A stretch of DNA of 64,000 nucleotides. It comes from CAVYHJ01 sp963768165 [NCBI: uncultured bacterium] (GTDB taxonomy: Bacteria; UBP4; UBA4092). The translations under genes were made by a program, and so were the position numbers. Positions 34,605 to 44,425 of this stretch are shown piece after piece; the first letter of the stretch is position 1, and each line of letters opens with the position of its first letter. The stretch covers positions 186,001 to 250,000 of the forward strand of contig CAVYHJ010000001.1 in assembly GCA_963768165.1 (NCBI GenBank), in the 5' to 3' direction. Below the pieces are notes generated by a model. The model was not told the origin of the DNA. It made no database searches and saw only the letters and a list, made by a program, of their open reading frames with translations.

Positions 34605-37403
34605 ATGCATAAAAATATTATCCCAGTTGGTATTATCATATTCGTTTCATTCTTAACAATCCAATCACAAGGAAGTATCCCTACCCATGCAGAAGGGACA
34701 ATAAAAATCGACAAAAGTTCGATAGCGCCCATCCATCAAGTTTGCGAGTACAAGACCAATCCGTTAGGTATTGATGTTTTACAACCTCGGTTTGGTTGGA
34801 TACTGAATTCAAAAAGTAAACATAACCGTGCTCAATTCCAGACAGCCTATCACATTCTGGTTTCGGATAATCAGGAACCATTAAAAAAGAACATCGGGAA
34901 TATTTGGGATACAGGGAAAATTGATTCGGATGAAACCAATCAAATAACCTATGCCGGAAAATTATTGGAATCCCGGAAAAAATATTGGTGGAAGGTGAAA
35001 ATTTGGGATAACATGGGTCAGGAATCTTCCTGGAGTAAACCCGCTTATTGGACGATGGGTTTATTAGAACCCACCGACTGGCAAGCCCAATGGATTAGCT
35101 ATGAACAGACTCCACCGGAGAATTATCTTAATCGTTCACGAGGACTTGAAAATAAAGAAGGATTGAACTTACCGCCGTCTCCGTATCTTCGAAAAATATT
35201 TGCGTTATCAAAATCCATCAAACAAGCATATCTCTATGCCAGTGCACTGGGATTATGTGAACTTCATCTGAACGGGAAAATAGTAAATCCGGATAGATTT
35301 ATACCCGGCTGGACTGATTATCATAAACGAGTTTATTACCATGTTTATGATGTTACACAGTTAATAAATTCCGGGAAAGAGAATGCGTTGGGGATCATCC
35401 TGGGGGATGGATGGTATGCCGGATATTATGGGTTTGCCCAAAAACGGGAAAATTACGGCAAACATCCACGTGCATTAGCACAACTGGAAATTGAATATCA
35501 AGACGGGACCCGAGAAATTATCACTACTGATTCGACCTGGAAAGCCAGTTATGGCCCGATTATGGAGGCGGATTTACTTCAAGGAGAATTGTATGATGCG
35601 ACACTGGAAACCCAATTTCAGAATTGGGACGAACCGGAATTCAATGAATCACAATGGAGTCCAATAACTATCAATCCGACACTATCCATTCCACTGAATG
35701 CTTATCCGGGAATTCCGGTTCAAGTCACTCAAGAACTGCCGGTTAAAAAAATCACTCAGCCGGCTCCAGGCGTTTACCTCTTTGATTTGGGACAAAATAT
35801 GGTGGGGTGTGCCCGGTTGAAAATCAAAGATAAAAAAGGAACCAAAATAATATTGCGGTATGGAGAAATGTTAAATCCCGACGGGACTCTTTACACTAGG
35901 AATCTCCGTTCCGCCCGTGCTACCGATGTTTATTATGTAAAAGGAAAAGGGACAGAATCCTGGGTTCCCCGGTTTACATTTCATGGATTTCGGTACGTAG
36001 AACTGACCGGGTGTAGCAGCAAACCGGGGTTGGAAGCAATAACAGGATTGGTGATGCACAATCCTTTACCCGAAACTGGTTCCTTTACAACCTCTTATCC
36101 ATTATTCAACAGGTTATTTCAAAATATTGTCTGGGGCCAAAGAGGAAATTACCTAGAAGTACCCACCGATTGTCCTCAACGAGATGAACGTTTGGGTTGG
36201 ACAGGAGATGCACAGGTTTTTATTTCTACCGCATCCTATAACATGGATATATCCACCTTTTTCACCAAATGGCTGGTGGATTTGAATGATGCGCAGCGGT
36301 CGGATGGCGCATACCCGGATGTAGCTCCGGAATTTGGCATTGGATTCGGAACATCGGCATGGGGGGACGCAGGAATTATCTGCCCTTATGTAATCTATAA
36401 AACCTATAATGACAAACGGATTTTGGAAAAATATTATCCACAAATGGCAAAATCCATCGATTATTTAAAACAAAACAGCAAGAATTTAATCCGCCCAGAT
36501 AGCGGGTATGGGGATTGGTTATCCATCAATGCCGATACTCCCAAAGATTTAATTGGAACAGCTTATTTTGCTCATGTCACCCAAATCATGAAAGAGATCG
36601 CTCATGTTTTAGGAAAAACCAATGATGAATCAGAATATCAAAAATTGTTTAATGACGTCCGAATCGCGTTTAATAAAGCCTATGTGTCAGATGACGGACA
36701 TATTAAAGGAGATACCCAGACAGGATATTTATTAGCATTACAGTTTAACCTGTTATCCGAAGACAACCAGGCCAAAGCATTGGAGTATTTGGTTGAAAAC
36801 CTGAAATCTCGAAAATGGCACCTCTCGACAGGTTTTGTAGGAAGCAATCTCTTATTACCCACCTTAACCCGGTTTGGTAAAGAAGATATTGCCTACCGGA
36901 TAGCCTTTACCGAGAGTTACCCCTCTTGGTTATACCCGGTAAAACAAGGTGCAACGACCATCTGGGAACGATGGGACGGTTGGACCAAAGAAAAAGGATT
37001 TCAAGACCCGTCCATGAATTCATTTAATCATTATGCCTATGGTTGTATTGGTGAATGGATGTATTCCACCATCGGGGGCATCCAACCTGATGGGCCGGGG
37101 TATAAGAAAATCATTATACATCCCGTCATCAACAAAATTCTAACCTATGCCAATACTTCTTATCAATCTATTCAAGGGAAGATAGTGTCGAATTGGAAAA
37201 TCCGACAGAATAAAATCATCCTAGATATAACCATACCCATTAATACCCGAGCCACTGTTTATATTCCCACTCGGAACAGCCAAAAAATCAAGGAGAGTGG
37301 AAAACTTGTATCTCTTTCAAAAGAGATTAAATATCTTACGACGGAAAATAAATATGCTATCTATCAATTAGGGTCTGGAAATTATCATTTTATATCGGAT
37401 TAA
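34605..37403 (+). CDS. Secreted alpha-L-rhamnosidase, GH78 family
   Basis: The product is about 932 residues from ATG 34605 (in-frame ATGs at 34584, 34596 and 34599 are alternatives; none has a clear ribosome site). An N-terminal hydrophobic export signal is followed by an Fn3-like domain (QVCEYKTNPLGIDVLQPRFGW) and a jelly-roll with HLNGK and LGDGWYAGYYGF. The GH78 (alpha/alpha)6 barrel follows with the catalytic segment PTDCPQRDERLGWTGDAQ and the later GATTIWERWDGW. It releases terminal L-rhamnose from plant or microbial glycans outside the cytoplasm. It overlaps the 3' end of the convergent DUF1015 gene by 14 bases. Confidence 0.94.
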   Translation: MHKNIIPVGIIIFVSFLTIQSQGSIPTHAEGTIKIDKSSIAPIHQVCEYKTNPLGIDVLQPRFGWILNSKSKHNRAQFQTAYHILVSDNQEPLKKNIGNIWDTGKIDSDETNQITYAGKLLESRKKYWWKVKIWDNMGQESSWSKPAYWTMGLLEPTDWQAQWISYEQTPPENYLNRSRGLENKEGLNLPPSPYLRKIFALSKSIKQAYLYASALGLCELHLNGKIVNPDRFIPGWTDYHKRVYYHVYDVTQLINSGKENALGIILGDGWYAGYYGFAQKRENYGKHPRALAQLEIEYQDGTREIITTDSTWKASYGPIMEADLLQGELYDATLETQFQNWDEPEFNESQWSPITINPTLSIPLNAYPGIPVQVTQELPVKKITQPAPGVYLFDLGQNMVGCARLKIKDKKGTKIILRYGEMLNPDGTLYTRNLRSARATDVYYVKGKGTESWVPRFTFHGFRYVELTGCSSKPGLEAITGLVMHNPLPETGSFTTSYPLFNRLFQNIVWGQRGNYLEVPTDCPQRDERLGWTGDAQVFISTASYNMDISTFFTKWLVDLNDAQRSDGAYPDVAPEFGIGFGTSAWGDAGIICPYVIYKTYNDKRILEKYYPQMAKSIDYLKQNSKNLIRPDSGYGDWLSINADTPKDLIGTAYFAHVTQIMKEIAHVLGKTNDESEYQKLFNDVRIAFNKAYVSDDGHIKGDTQTGYLLALQFNLLSEDNQAKALEYLVENLKSRKWHLSTGFVGSNLLLPTLTRFGKEDIAYRIAFTESYPSWLYPVKQGATTIWERWDGWTKEKGFQDPSMNSFNHYAYGCIGEWMYSTIGGIQPDGPGYKKIIIHPVINKILTYANTSYQSIQGKIVSNWKIRQNKIILDITIPINTRATVYIPTRNSQKIKESGKLVSLSKEIKYLTTENKYAIYQLGSGNYHFISD

Positions 37404-38676
37404 AAACGTAAATCACAAACCCGCTAAGAGGCTTGGGATAAAAATAGGTGGTTTTTTGGGGGAGCCGTCTTCCTTGTTCGCAAATTCGTTTTACATCATG
37501 GATATCCGGCGGGCGCAAGATAAAAGCAAATTGATATTCCCCGGAATTCACTTTGGCAACCGACTCATTCAAGCTATGGGTAAATCCAATATGCTCATGC
37601 ATGGATTCTTGTTGGGGAATCGCCAGGGTTTTATCAACCACCCATTCCTGAAAAATATCGGTATCCAGTAATTCATCATGAGTAGCGGGTTTCTTTTTGA
37701 ACTCCAATAAATGATATTTTCCATCGTATAAACCAAAACAAATTCCCTTTTGTGGAGACAATTTTACAATTAAGTCCGGTTGATCTTTCACCGAAGTAAG
37801 AACAAAATTTTCTTCCAACTTTTTATGTACTGCTGGAATCGTCATGTTACGTACGTTACGAATCAAGCGATGCGTCGGGGAAATCACCAAATTGGGGTCA
37901 TCCATGTTCACTAAATACATCATCATATAATTGGCGGGATGGTCATTGGAAAAGGAAGGTGTCTTTTTTCTCAGCTTATCCCGAAACGCCAATGCCGCTT
38001 CATACCGGTGATGCCCGTCGGCAATCAGCAAGGACTTATTTTGCATTTCCGTTTCAATCAGATGAATCAATTGAGGGTGATTGATTTTCCAGAACCGGTG
38101 AACGGTTTTGTTTGTGTCAGTAAATTCAACATTAGGTTGGGTATGTCCGATAATCCGTTGAAAGGCATGATTGATTTTCTGAGAGTTATCCTCATAGACT
38201 GCATAAACAGGTTCAAGGTGGGCATGGCATGATTCCAAAAGTTTTAACCGATCTTCCCTAGGTTTTGAAAAAGTAATTTCGTGGGGTAAAATTACTTTGG
38301 AGTCAAAATCTTCCAAACGAACCAGAGCCATAAAACCCGATAAAATCCTTTTGATTCTACCGGGTTTCGATTCAATTAAATAATCCGGGTCGGTTTCGAA
38401 TTCCAATGTATAATAATAAACACTGGCTTGATTATCGGGAAGTAATATATCATCTTTCATCCAATGGTGCAGTTTTTGGTTAACATGACCGTAGGTATCC
38501 GACTCATTTTGGGGAGTCGCTAGAGTCAAATGAATCATATTATACGGATTGGATTCTTGAAATTGTTTTCTCGCCCCGGGAGATATCACGTCATACGGAG
38601 GGACAAGAATCTTCGACCAGTCGCCGATTTTATTTAGATTATACCGATACCCCTTGAAAGGGATTGTTTTGGCCAT
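37390..38676 (-). CDS. DUF1015 family protein
   Basis: The 428-residue cytosolic protein has the DUF1015 hallmarks PYDVIS near the start (VPPYDVISPGARKQ) and IADGHHRYEAALAFRDK in the middle. It also has SHxHLEP-like CHAHLEPVYAVYED and the C-terminal SGEYQFAFILRPPDIHDV. Family members are widespread in anaerobes, frequently next to serine-biosynthesis genes, and remain without a proven reaction; here no serC or serA is adjacent. The DGHHRYEA motif resembles ParB-like nucleotide-binding sites. Length is normal. Confidence 0.9.
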   Translation of the reverse strand: MAKTIPFKGYRYNLNKIGDWSKILVPPYDVISPGARKQFQESNPYNMIHLTLATPQNESDTYGHVNQKLHHWMKDDILLPDNQASVYYYTLEFETDPDYLIESKPGRIKRILSGFMALVRLEDFDSKVILPHEITFSKPREDRLKLLESCHAHLEPVYAVYEDNSQKINHAFQRIIGHTQPNVEFTDTNKTVHRFWKINHPQLIHLIETEMQNKSLLIADGHHRYEAALAFRDKLRKKTPSFSNDHPANYMMMYLVNMDDPNLVISPTHRLIRNVRNMTIPAVHKKLEENFVLTSVKDQPDLIVKLSPQKGICFGLYDGKYHLLEFKKKPATHDELLDTDIFQEWVVDKTLAIPQQESMHEHIGFTHSLNESVAKVNSGEYQFAFILRPPDIHDVKRICEQGRRLPQKTTYFYPKPLSGFVIYVFNPI

Positions 38677-38829
38677 GCCTGCTCCTGTTCGGAATCAAAA
38701 TGATGAAATAGTTTTGCTGAGTTATTACTATTATGAAAGTTTTTTCATTTTCCGTCAATCTCTTTCAAGAATTCACCGTTTCCTGTTATCATAATACACT
38801 CAAACTTATTTACTTTAAAGGAGAGAACT

Positions 38830-39246
38830 GTGGAACGAACTATTGTTTTAATTAAGCCCGATGGGGTGCAAAGGAAATTGACAGGGGAAATATTACAAAG
38901 ATTTGAGAAAAGGCATTTCCGCATTGTGGGGATGAAACTGGTGAAATGGTCAAAAGAAACGGCAGAGAATTTTTATGCGGTACATAAAGGGAAACCATTT
39001 CTGCCAGAACTGGTGAATTTTATGATTTCAGGTCCTTTGGTTGCACTTTGCCTGGAAGGACCCAATGCTATTAAACAAGTCCGCAAAATGATGGGTGCGC
39101 TTGACCCGTTGGAAGCCCCACCGGGTACCATACGCGGAGACTTTACGCTGGAACGGCAAACCAATTTGGTACATGGTTCCGATTCACAGGAATCGGTAAA
39201 CCGGGAACTTCCCATTGTATTTGCCAAAAATGAATTGCTGGATTAA
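38830..39246 (+). CDS. ndk: Nucleoside diphosphate kinase
   Basis: The 138-residue protein starts with GTG at 38830 behind an AAAGGAGAG ribosome site. The phosphohistidine is His115 in TNLVHGSDSQES, and IRGDF and the ERTIVLIKPDGVQR start are typical. It transfers the gamma phosphate between nucleoside triphosphates and diphosphates. tatD follows 12 bases downstream and the foldase gene 79 bases after that, so the three are probably co-transcribed. Confidence 0.96.
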   Translation: MERTIVLIKPDGVQRKLTGEILQRFEKRHFRIVGMKLVKWSKETAENFYAVHKGKPFLPELVNFMISGPLVALCLEGPNAIKQVRKMMGALDPLEAPPGTIRGDFTLERQTNLVHGSDSQESVNRELPIVFAKNELLD

Positions 39247-39258
39247 TTCGTTTTCGGT

Positions 39259-40032
39259 ATGTACTTTATTGATTCTCATGCGCACTTAGACGACCCTCAG
39301 TTAGCCGTAGACATTGAATCTATTCTCGAACGGGCTGCAAAAAATAATGTGCGTTATATCGTTACCATCGCGCAGGATATAACCACCAGTAAATCGGCAG
39401 TCACCCTTGCCAATAAATATCCCAATGTATTTGCCACGGTCGGAATCCATCCCCATGAAACCAAAACGGCAACTCCGGAAAGTTATCCTATATTACGCGA
39501 ACTGGCAAAAGAATCAAGAGTCGTTGCCATCGGTGAAACCGGCTTGGATTATCATTATGTTCATTCGTTGCGCGATGTTCAAAAAGAAGTCTTTCACAAA
39601 TCTATGGAGTTAGCCTCCGATTTGAAATTACCAGTTGTCATCCATACCCGTGAAGCGGAAGTAGATACATTATTAATGTTGGAAGAATTTCGAGGTAGGG
39701 TTATTGGTGTTATGCATTGTTTTTCAGGAAATCAGGAAATGTTAAATAAATCGTTGGATTTGGGATACTTTATATCCGTTGCCGGACCAGTCACCTTCAA
39801 AAAAGCAGTGGAATTACAAGAATTGGTCAAACAAATCCCGGATGACCGGTTACTCATTGAAACCGATTGCCCTTATCTGGCGCCCGTCCCTTTTCGTGGA
39901 AAACGCAATGAACCGTCCTATGTCGTACTTACAGCAGAAAAAATCGCCCAATTGAGAAATACCTCAATCGAAAATATTGGTCAAATTACCACAGCGAATG
40001 TCAAGCGGCTCTTCAAACTTTCCCTCTCTTGA
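39259..40032 (+). CDS. tatD: TatD-family metal-dependent DNase
   Basis: The 257-residue TIM-barrel hydrolase has metal ligands in DSHAHLD, the glutamate in IGETGLDYHY and histidines in VVIHTRE and VMHCFSG. The aspartate is in IETDCPYLAP. It has 3'-5' exonuclease or D-aminoacyl-tRNA deacylase-type activity in the cytoplasm. It starts 12 bases after ndk. Confidence 0.95.
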   Translation: MYFIDSHAHLDDPQLAVDIESILERAAKNNVRYIVTIAQDITTSKSAVTLANKYPNVFATVGIHPHETKTATPESYPILRELAKESRVVAIGETGLDYHYVHSLRDVQKEVFHKSMELASDLKLPVVIHTREAEVDTLLMLEEFRGRVIGVMHCFSGNQEMLNKSLDLGYFISVAGPVTFKKAVELQELVKQIPDDRLLIETDCPYLAPVPFRGKRNEPSYVVLTAEKIAQLRNTSIENIGQITTANVKRLFKLSLS

Positions 40033-40111
40033 CGGGAGACATTGATTTCGCTAGGATTAAGAGGGTTTTAACAGTGTTTCGAAACTCAAAATTTCAAAGG
40101 AGAATAATACA

Positions 40112-41860
40112 ATGAATAGAAAGTTTTATTTCAAAACAACAGTTATCGGTTTCCTCTGCGGAATCGGTATCCTGTTTGGTCAAACGTTTGCTCAACAATC
40201 GGAATCAAATTTTGATATCTCCGAATCCAAACTTATGGCATTACCCAAAGGCGTAGTCGCCACCTATCAGGGCGGACAGGTCACGGAGAAAGAATGGAAA
40301 GATTATCTATTGAAAACCCCATTCCAAAAGAAAGGGAGTCCCTTAAATCCAGAAGATATTTCTTGGAAACATAATCTCATCAAAGAGTATGTAGCGAACC
40401 AAGTAATTTATTGGGAAGCTCTCAAAGAAAAACTTGATCAGACACCGGAGTTTAAAAAGGCTTATCGAGACTTGGAAGAGCGTCTGCTCTTGGATACATT
40501 GTTTAAAAATGAGGTCCGCGAAAAAGCGGTGCCCTCCGATGATGAAATGAAAAAATATTATGATTCTCACAAGGAACAATTCGCCTCCCCGGAAACTTTT
40601 TCTATTCGTCATATTTTCGTGGATACATCCAAGACTCGCAAAACAGATGCGCAAAAAGCCGAAGCCTTAAAAAAAATCAAGGAAGCCTATGACAAATTAC
40701 AAAAAGGTGAAAAATTTGAATCTATAGCCAAGGCATATTCCGAATCATCTCCGGAAGACAAGCGGGGAGAGGTAAACGGACCGTTTAAGACAGGAGAAAT
40801 TCTCATAGATATTGAGACCACGGCTTTGGCACTGCAAGATGGGAATTACAGCAATATTATTTCCACCAAACATGGATATACCATTGTGTATCTTGAAGAA
40901 CACAAGTTGGCGCATATTAATGCCTACAACGATGTTAAAGAATCTGTCAAAAATGTTCTCGAAGGTCAGAGAATACCGGGCCTTCGCGCTCAAATGATTA
41001 AAGAGGCGCAAGAAAATACTAAGGTTATACGCCATTATGAATATCTAACCGATTCTTCGGCAAAAAAAAGTAGTGTCCTTGTGGAAATGCCGGACTTTAA
41101 AATGACCGTGGGAGAATTGCGCGATCTCGAAAAAGGGTCCTCAAACAAACCGTCTTTTTCACAGGAGACAGAATTTTTGGATGGAACAGTCCAGAAAAAG
41201 CAATTGCTATTATTCGCTGAAAAATTAAAATTAGAAAAAGACACCTCCGTTGTCAAAGGGTTGGAGGATTTCAAAAAAAGTCGGTTGGTTGATATATGGA
41301 TTAACAAAAAGGTATCCAATGCGCCGAAACTTACCGACGCAGATATATATGATTTTTACCAAAAAAATTCCACCCGGTTTGTTACTCAAAAACAAATCAA
41401 TGCCAGTAATATTTATATCAAAGCGGATCTCTCCAAAGCTACCACAATTGGCAGCCGGGCGGAATACCTGAGCATTGCCAAAGATACAGCAGACTGGATT
41501 CTCGAACAACTGAAAAAAGGCGGAGATTTCACGGAACTGGCAAAAAAATATTCTACTATTCCCAATGCCAAAGAAGGCGGAGTCATAGGTTGGAAAACAA
41601 TGGGACCCATGGGACATAGATTTGATTTGGTAGCGTTTAAATTAAAAAAAGGGGATATCTCCAATTTGGTGGAAATGCCCGACGGGTACCAAATTATTAA
41701 GGTGATTGATATTAAGAATCCCCAACAACAAACCTTTGAAGAAGCTAAAGCAGATGTACGCCAACTAGCAGAACTAAGTGCCAGGTTAAAATTACGCGAT
41801 AAAATTTTATTGGATGAATTGAAAAGTGTTAAACTCCAATACGATCTGACAAGACTTTAA
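40112..41860 (+). CDS. Periplasmic peptidyl-prolyl isomerase with two parvulin domains (SurA/PpiC-like)
   Basis: The 582-residue protein has a signal peptide (about 1-28, ending GQTFA). A SurA-N-like helical region with TYQGGQVTEKEWKDYL comes next. The first rotamase domain is at about 150-270 (SIRHIFVDTSK, SSPEDKRGEVNGPF, GYTIVYLEEHK). The second is at about 420-560 (INASNIYIKADL, AKEGGVIGWKTMGPMG, GYQIIKVIDIKN). It assists folding of exported or outer-membrane proteins, supporting a diderm envelope. The AAAGGAG ribosome site is good. Confidence 0.9.
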   Translation: MNRKFYFKTTVIGFLCGIGILFGQTFAQQSESNFDISESKLMALPKGVVATYQGGQVTEKEWKDYLLKTPFQKKGSPLNPEDISWKHNLIKEYVANQVIYWEALKEKLDQTPEFKKAYRDLEERLLLDTLFKNEVREKAVPSDDEMKKYYDSHKEQFASPETFSIRHIFVDTSKTRKTDAQKAEALKKIKEAYDKLQKGEKFESIAKAYSESSPEDKRGEVNGPFKTGEILIDIETTALALQDGNYSNIISTKHGYTIVYLEEHKLAHINAYNDVKESVKNVLEGQRIPGLRAQMIKEAQENTKVIRHYEYLTDSSAKKSSVLVEMPDFKMTVGELRDLEKGSSNKPSFSQETEFLDGTVQKKQLLLFAEKLKLEKDTSVVKGLEDFKKSRLVDIWINKKVSNAPKLTDADIYDFYQKNSTRFVTQKQINASNIYIKADLSKATTIGSRAEYLSIAKDTADWILEQLKKGGDFTELAKKYSTIPNAKEGGVIGWKTMGPMGHRFDLVAFKLKKGDISNLVEMPDGYQIIKVIDIKNPQQQTFEEAKADVRQLAELSARLKLRDKILLDELKSVKLQYDLTRL

Positions 41861-42450
41861 CGTGTCTTTGAAGTAAACCTTTACATACCGTGGCTCTTTA
41901 TCAAGAGAGTCCATGGTAATTTTGTGCTTAATTCCCGAAGTATCTTAATACCATCTAAAGGAACATTTGTGTTCCTGTAAAACGGTGAACGAAATGAACG
42001 AAGTCCCGACAAAAAATTGGTACAAAGTAAGCCGGTAGGGGATATATTCCTGCTATATATTTTCTATGATTTGTTTTTGTTGGACAAACAATTATTAAGA
42101 ACCTTATTAAGAAAATATTTTTTGGCCTTATTTGTGCAGATGTAGCATCGATTGATATGGGTAAATTTATCAAAAGACGCCTATCAACAATTCATTGTTG
42201 GCGAGATTGTAGGATGGCGGGGATTTACGAAAAACCTTTTACCTGGGGAACTTACTATGTTTTGAAGATAGAACTGACTGGATTAACCATATCTGAATAT
42301 ATTTAGAGGACCATAAATTTATTCACGCACAAGAGCTGAAACTAAAATATTCAAATTTTCGTTCCGGTGACACCAAAGACGATTATAAAACTTGTAGCAA
42401 ATTTGTTTTGCCAAACGTGTCTTAAGAGGCAAAAAAAACACAACAAAAAT
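41861..42450. other. 590-base gap with short hairpins and no intact gene
   Basis: AGGAACA-TTTG-TGTTCCT at 41960-41977 is a perfect 7-bp hairpin. Several short coding-like stretches (for example a 49-codon frame at 42157-42306) lack ribosome sites and family resemblance. They may be decayed sequence between the convergent foldase and hox genes. Confidence 0.5.
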
Positions 42451-43875
42451 TTAATTTCGCTGTATATTATCCACTACCTGACCGTTTTCATTAATTAGTT
42501 GGATGGTTAAGGGCATTTGACCGTAGGGATGAGTGGCGCAACTGAGACAGGGGTCAAAACAACGGATGACGGCTTCCACGCGGTTCAACATTCCTTCTTT
42601 TAATTTAGTGCCATCCACAAATTTTTTAGCGGCTTGCAAGATGCCTTTATTCATTGCCATATTATTATGTCCGGTGGCGACAATGAGATTGGCAGAAAGC
42701 ATCAGCCCATTTTCATCCACTTTATAATGATGAATGAGAGTCCCGCGGGGGGCTTCAGTCACGCCGATTCCTTCGGAACAATTATACCCGGCATCGGTGC
42801 GGACATGGGGATTCAAGATATCCGGGTCATTCAGCAAGCGTTCCATTTTTTCAATCGCAAAGAGGATTTCAATGAGCCGGGCGTAATGATTATAGAACGC
42901 GCTGAGAACCAGTCCTTTTTGCCGGTCGCGATATTCTTTCCATTCTTTATCCGCATAGGGTGTCCCACAATGGTCAATAACGTTGAGCCGTGCCATTGGT
43001 CCTACGCGATACAATCCTTGAGGATACCCTTTGGGCTTATAGTAAGGGAATTTCATATAGGACCAGGGTTCCGCAGCTTCCCCGATTACTTTTTGATAAT
43101 GAGTCGGGTCTATATTATTGGCGACAATTTTTCCATTGGTATCCATGATGCGTAATAGTCCGTCATAGAACTCCAATCCCCCTTCGGGAGTAACCAGTCC
43201 CATAAACAGAGACGGGAAATTGGCGAAGGTATCTATCTCTTCGGTGTATTTATCAATACTTTTTTTGAACCAGTCAATAGTTTCCTGGGTAATCTGAAGA
43301 GCTTGTGGCATGACTACCAGGATTTTATCGCGATTTTCAGCCGAGAGCGGTTTATTGACTCCGCCCGGCACAACCCAGGCGGGATGAACGCGTTTATCAC
43401 CCAGCCATTGGATAATTTCCTGACCAATTTTTCGAAGAGTGATGGCCTGGGTTGCCAGTGTGGGATAGGATTCAATCAGTCCGATGATATTTCTTTTGGC
43501 AGGGTCGGAATCCATTCCCAAAAGTAAATCAGGGGATGACAAGTAAAAGAAGCTTAAAGCGTGGGATTGGATATATTGAGCCAGATGGAGAATTCTGCGA
43601 AGGTTCATGGAAGTTTTTGAAATATTGACCGCCATAATCTGATCGCAGGCTTTGGCGGAGGTCAATAAATGGCTGACCGGACAGATGCCGCAAATCCGTG
43701 CGGTTAAAGAGGGCATCTCATAAAAAGGACGTCCTTCGCAAAACTTTTCAAACCCGCGAAATTGGGTAATATGAAACCGGGCATCGTCTACTTTTCCTTT
43801 GTTATCCAGAAAAAGAGTAATTTTGCCGTGTCCTTCGATACGTGTTATGGGGTCAATCGTAAGCTGTGTTGACAT
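42451..43875 (-). CDS. hoxH: [NiFe]-hydrogenase large subunit (bidirectional, group 3d type)
   Basis: I choose ATG 43875 (MSTQLTIDPITRIEGHG) because a GGAAAGG ribosome site precedes it. An upstream in-frame ATG at 43896 would overlap hoxY. The 474-residue catalytic subunit binds the NiFe(CN)2CO centre through Cys62 and Cys65 (RICGICP, L1) and Cys443 and Cys446 (DPCLSCATH, L2). The 25 residues after His449 are the expected C-terminal extension that a HoxW-type protease removes after nickel insertion. No hyp or protease gene lies in the window, so maturation genes are elsewhere. It oxidises or evolves H2. Confidence 0.95.
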   Translation of the reverse strand: MSTQLTIDPITRIEGHGKITLFLDNKGKVDDARFHITQFRGFEKFCEGRPFYEMPSLTARICGICPVSHLLTSAKACDQIMAVNISKTSMNLRRILHLAQYIQSHALSFFYLSSPDLLLGMDSDPAKRNIIGLIESYPTLATQAITLRKIGQEIIQWLGDKRVHPAWVVPGGVNKPLSAENRDKILVVMPQALQITQETIDWFKKSIDKYTEEIDTFANFPSLFMGLVTPEGGLEFYDGLLRIMDTNGKIVANNIDPTHYQKVIGEAAEPWSYMKFPYYKPKGYPQGLYRVGPMARLNVIDHCGTPYADKEWKEYRDRQKGLVLSAFYNHYARLIEILFAIEKMERLLNDPDILNPHVRTDAGYNCSEGIGVTEAPRGTLIHHYKVDENGLMLSANLIVATGHNNMAMNKGILQAAKKFVDGTKLKEGMLNRVEAVIRCFDPCLSCATHPYGQMPLTIQLINENGQVVDNIQRN

Positions 43876-43888
43876 GGTAATACCTTTC

Positions 43889-44425
43889 CTAACCAAATTG
43901 AGATTTGCCGCCTAAATCGGGGATTTTCCCTTCCAAGAGATGGCTCAGAACATAAAGAATGTTTTCGGGAGTAGGGGGACAACCGGGAATATGAATATCT
44001 ACCGGAACTACTTCGTGAAGAGGCTGGGTGTGGTTGAGTAATTTGGGAACCACCTCATTAGGGTATTCGGTGGTATGAAGATTATCCCCGGCATAGGCAC
44101 GCGCAAACAAATCTTTTTTCAAAAAGGAGTTGCGCATAGCGGGCACATTGCCGGTGACCGCGCAATCTCCCAACGAAATTAGAATCTTGGTTCTGGCGCG
44201 AATGGTTTTAATTTTATGCAAATCTTCTTCGTTGCTAATTGCCCCTTCCACCAGGGTAACATCTACCGCTTCGGGGAATTCTTTAATATCCGCAATCGGG
44301 CTATAGACCAAATCGATAGCCGCCAATACAGGCAGTAATCCTTCATCCAAATCGAGAAAAGACATGTGGCAGCCGGAACACCCATCCAACCAGACTGTTG
44401 CGATTCGGGGTTTTGTCATCGCCAT
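43889..44425 (-). CDS. hoxY: [NiFe]-hydrogenase small subunit
   Basis: The 178-residue subunit coordinates the proximal [4Fe-4S] cluster with Cys16 and Cys19 (WLDGCSGCHMS), Cys88 (LGDCAVTGN) and Cys149 (IPGCPPTPE). It is short, without the extra C-terminal cluster domain or Tat signal of membrane-bound uptake enzymes, as expected for the cytosolic bidirectional HoxY group. It passes electrons from HoxH to the HoxU/HoxF diaphorase. It overlaps hoxU by 10 bases, indicating translational coupling. Confidence 0.95.
   Translation of the reverse strand: MAMTKPRIATVWLDGCSGCHMSFLDLDEGLLPVLAAIDLVYSPIADIKEFPEAVDVTLVEGAISNEEDLHKIKTIRARTKILISLGDCAVTGNVPAMRNSFLKKDLFARAYAGDNLHTTEYPNEVVPKLLNHTQPLHEVVPVDIHIPGCPPTPENILYVLSHLLEGKIPDLGGKSQFG

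Noticed and set aside
42157-42306. 49-codon frame starting MGKFIKRRLS
   Set aside because: No ribosome site and no conserved pattern. It lies in a stretch with several broken frames.
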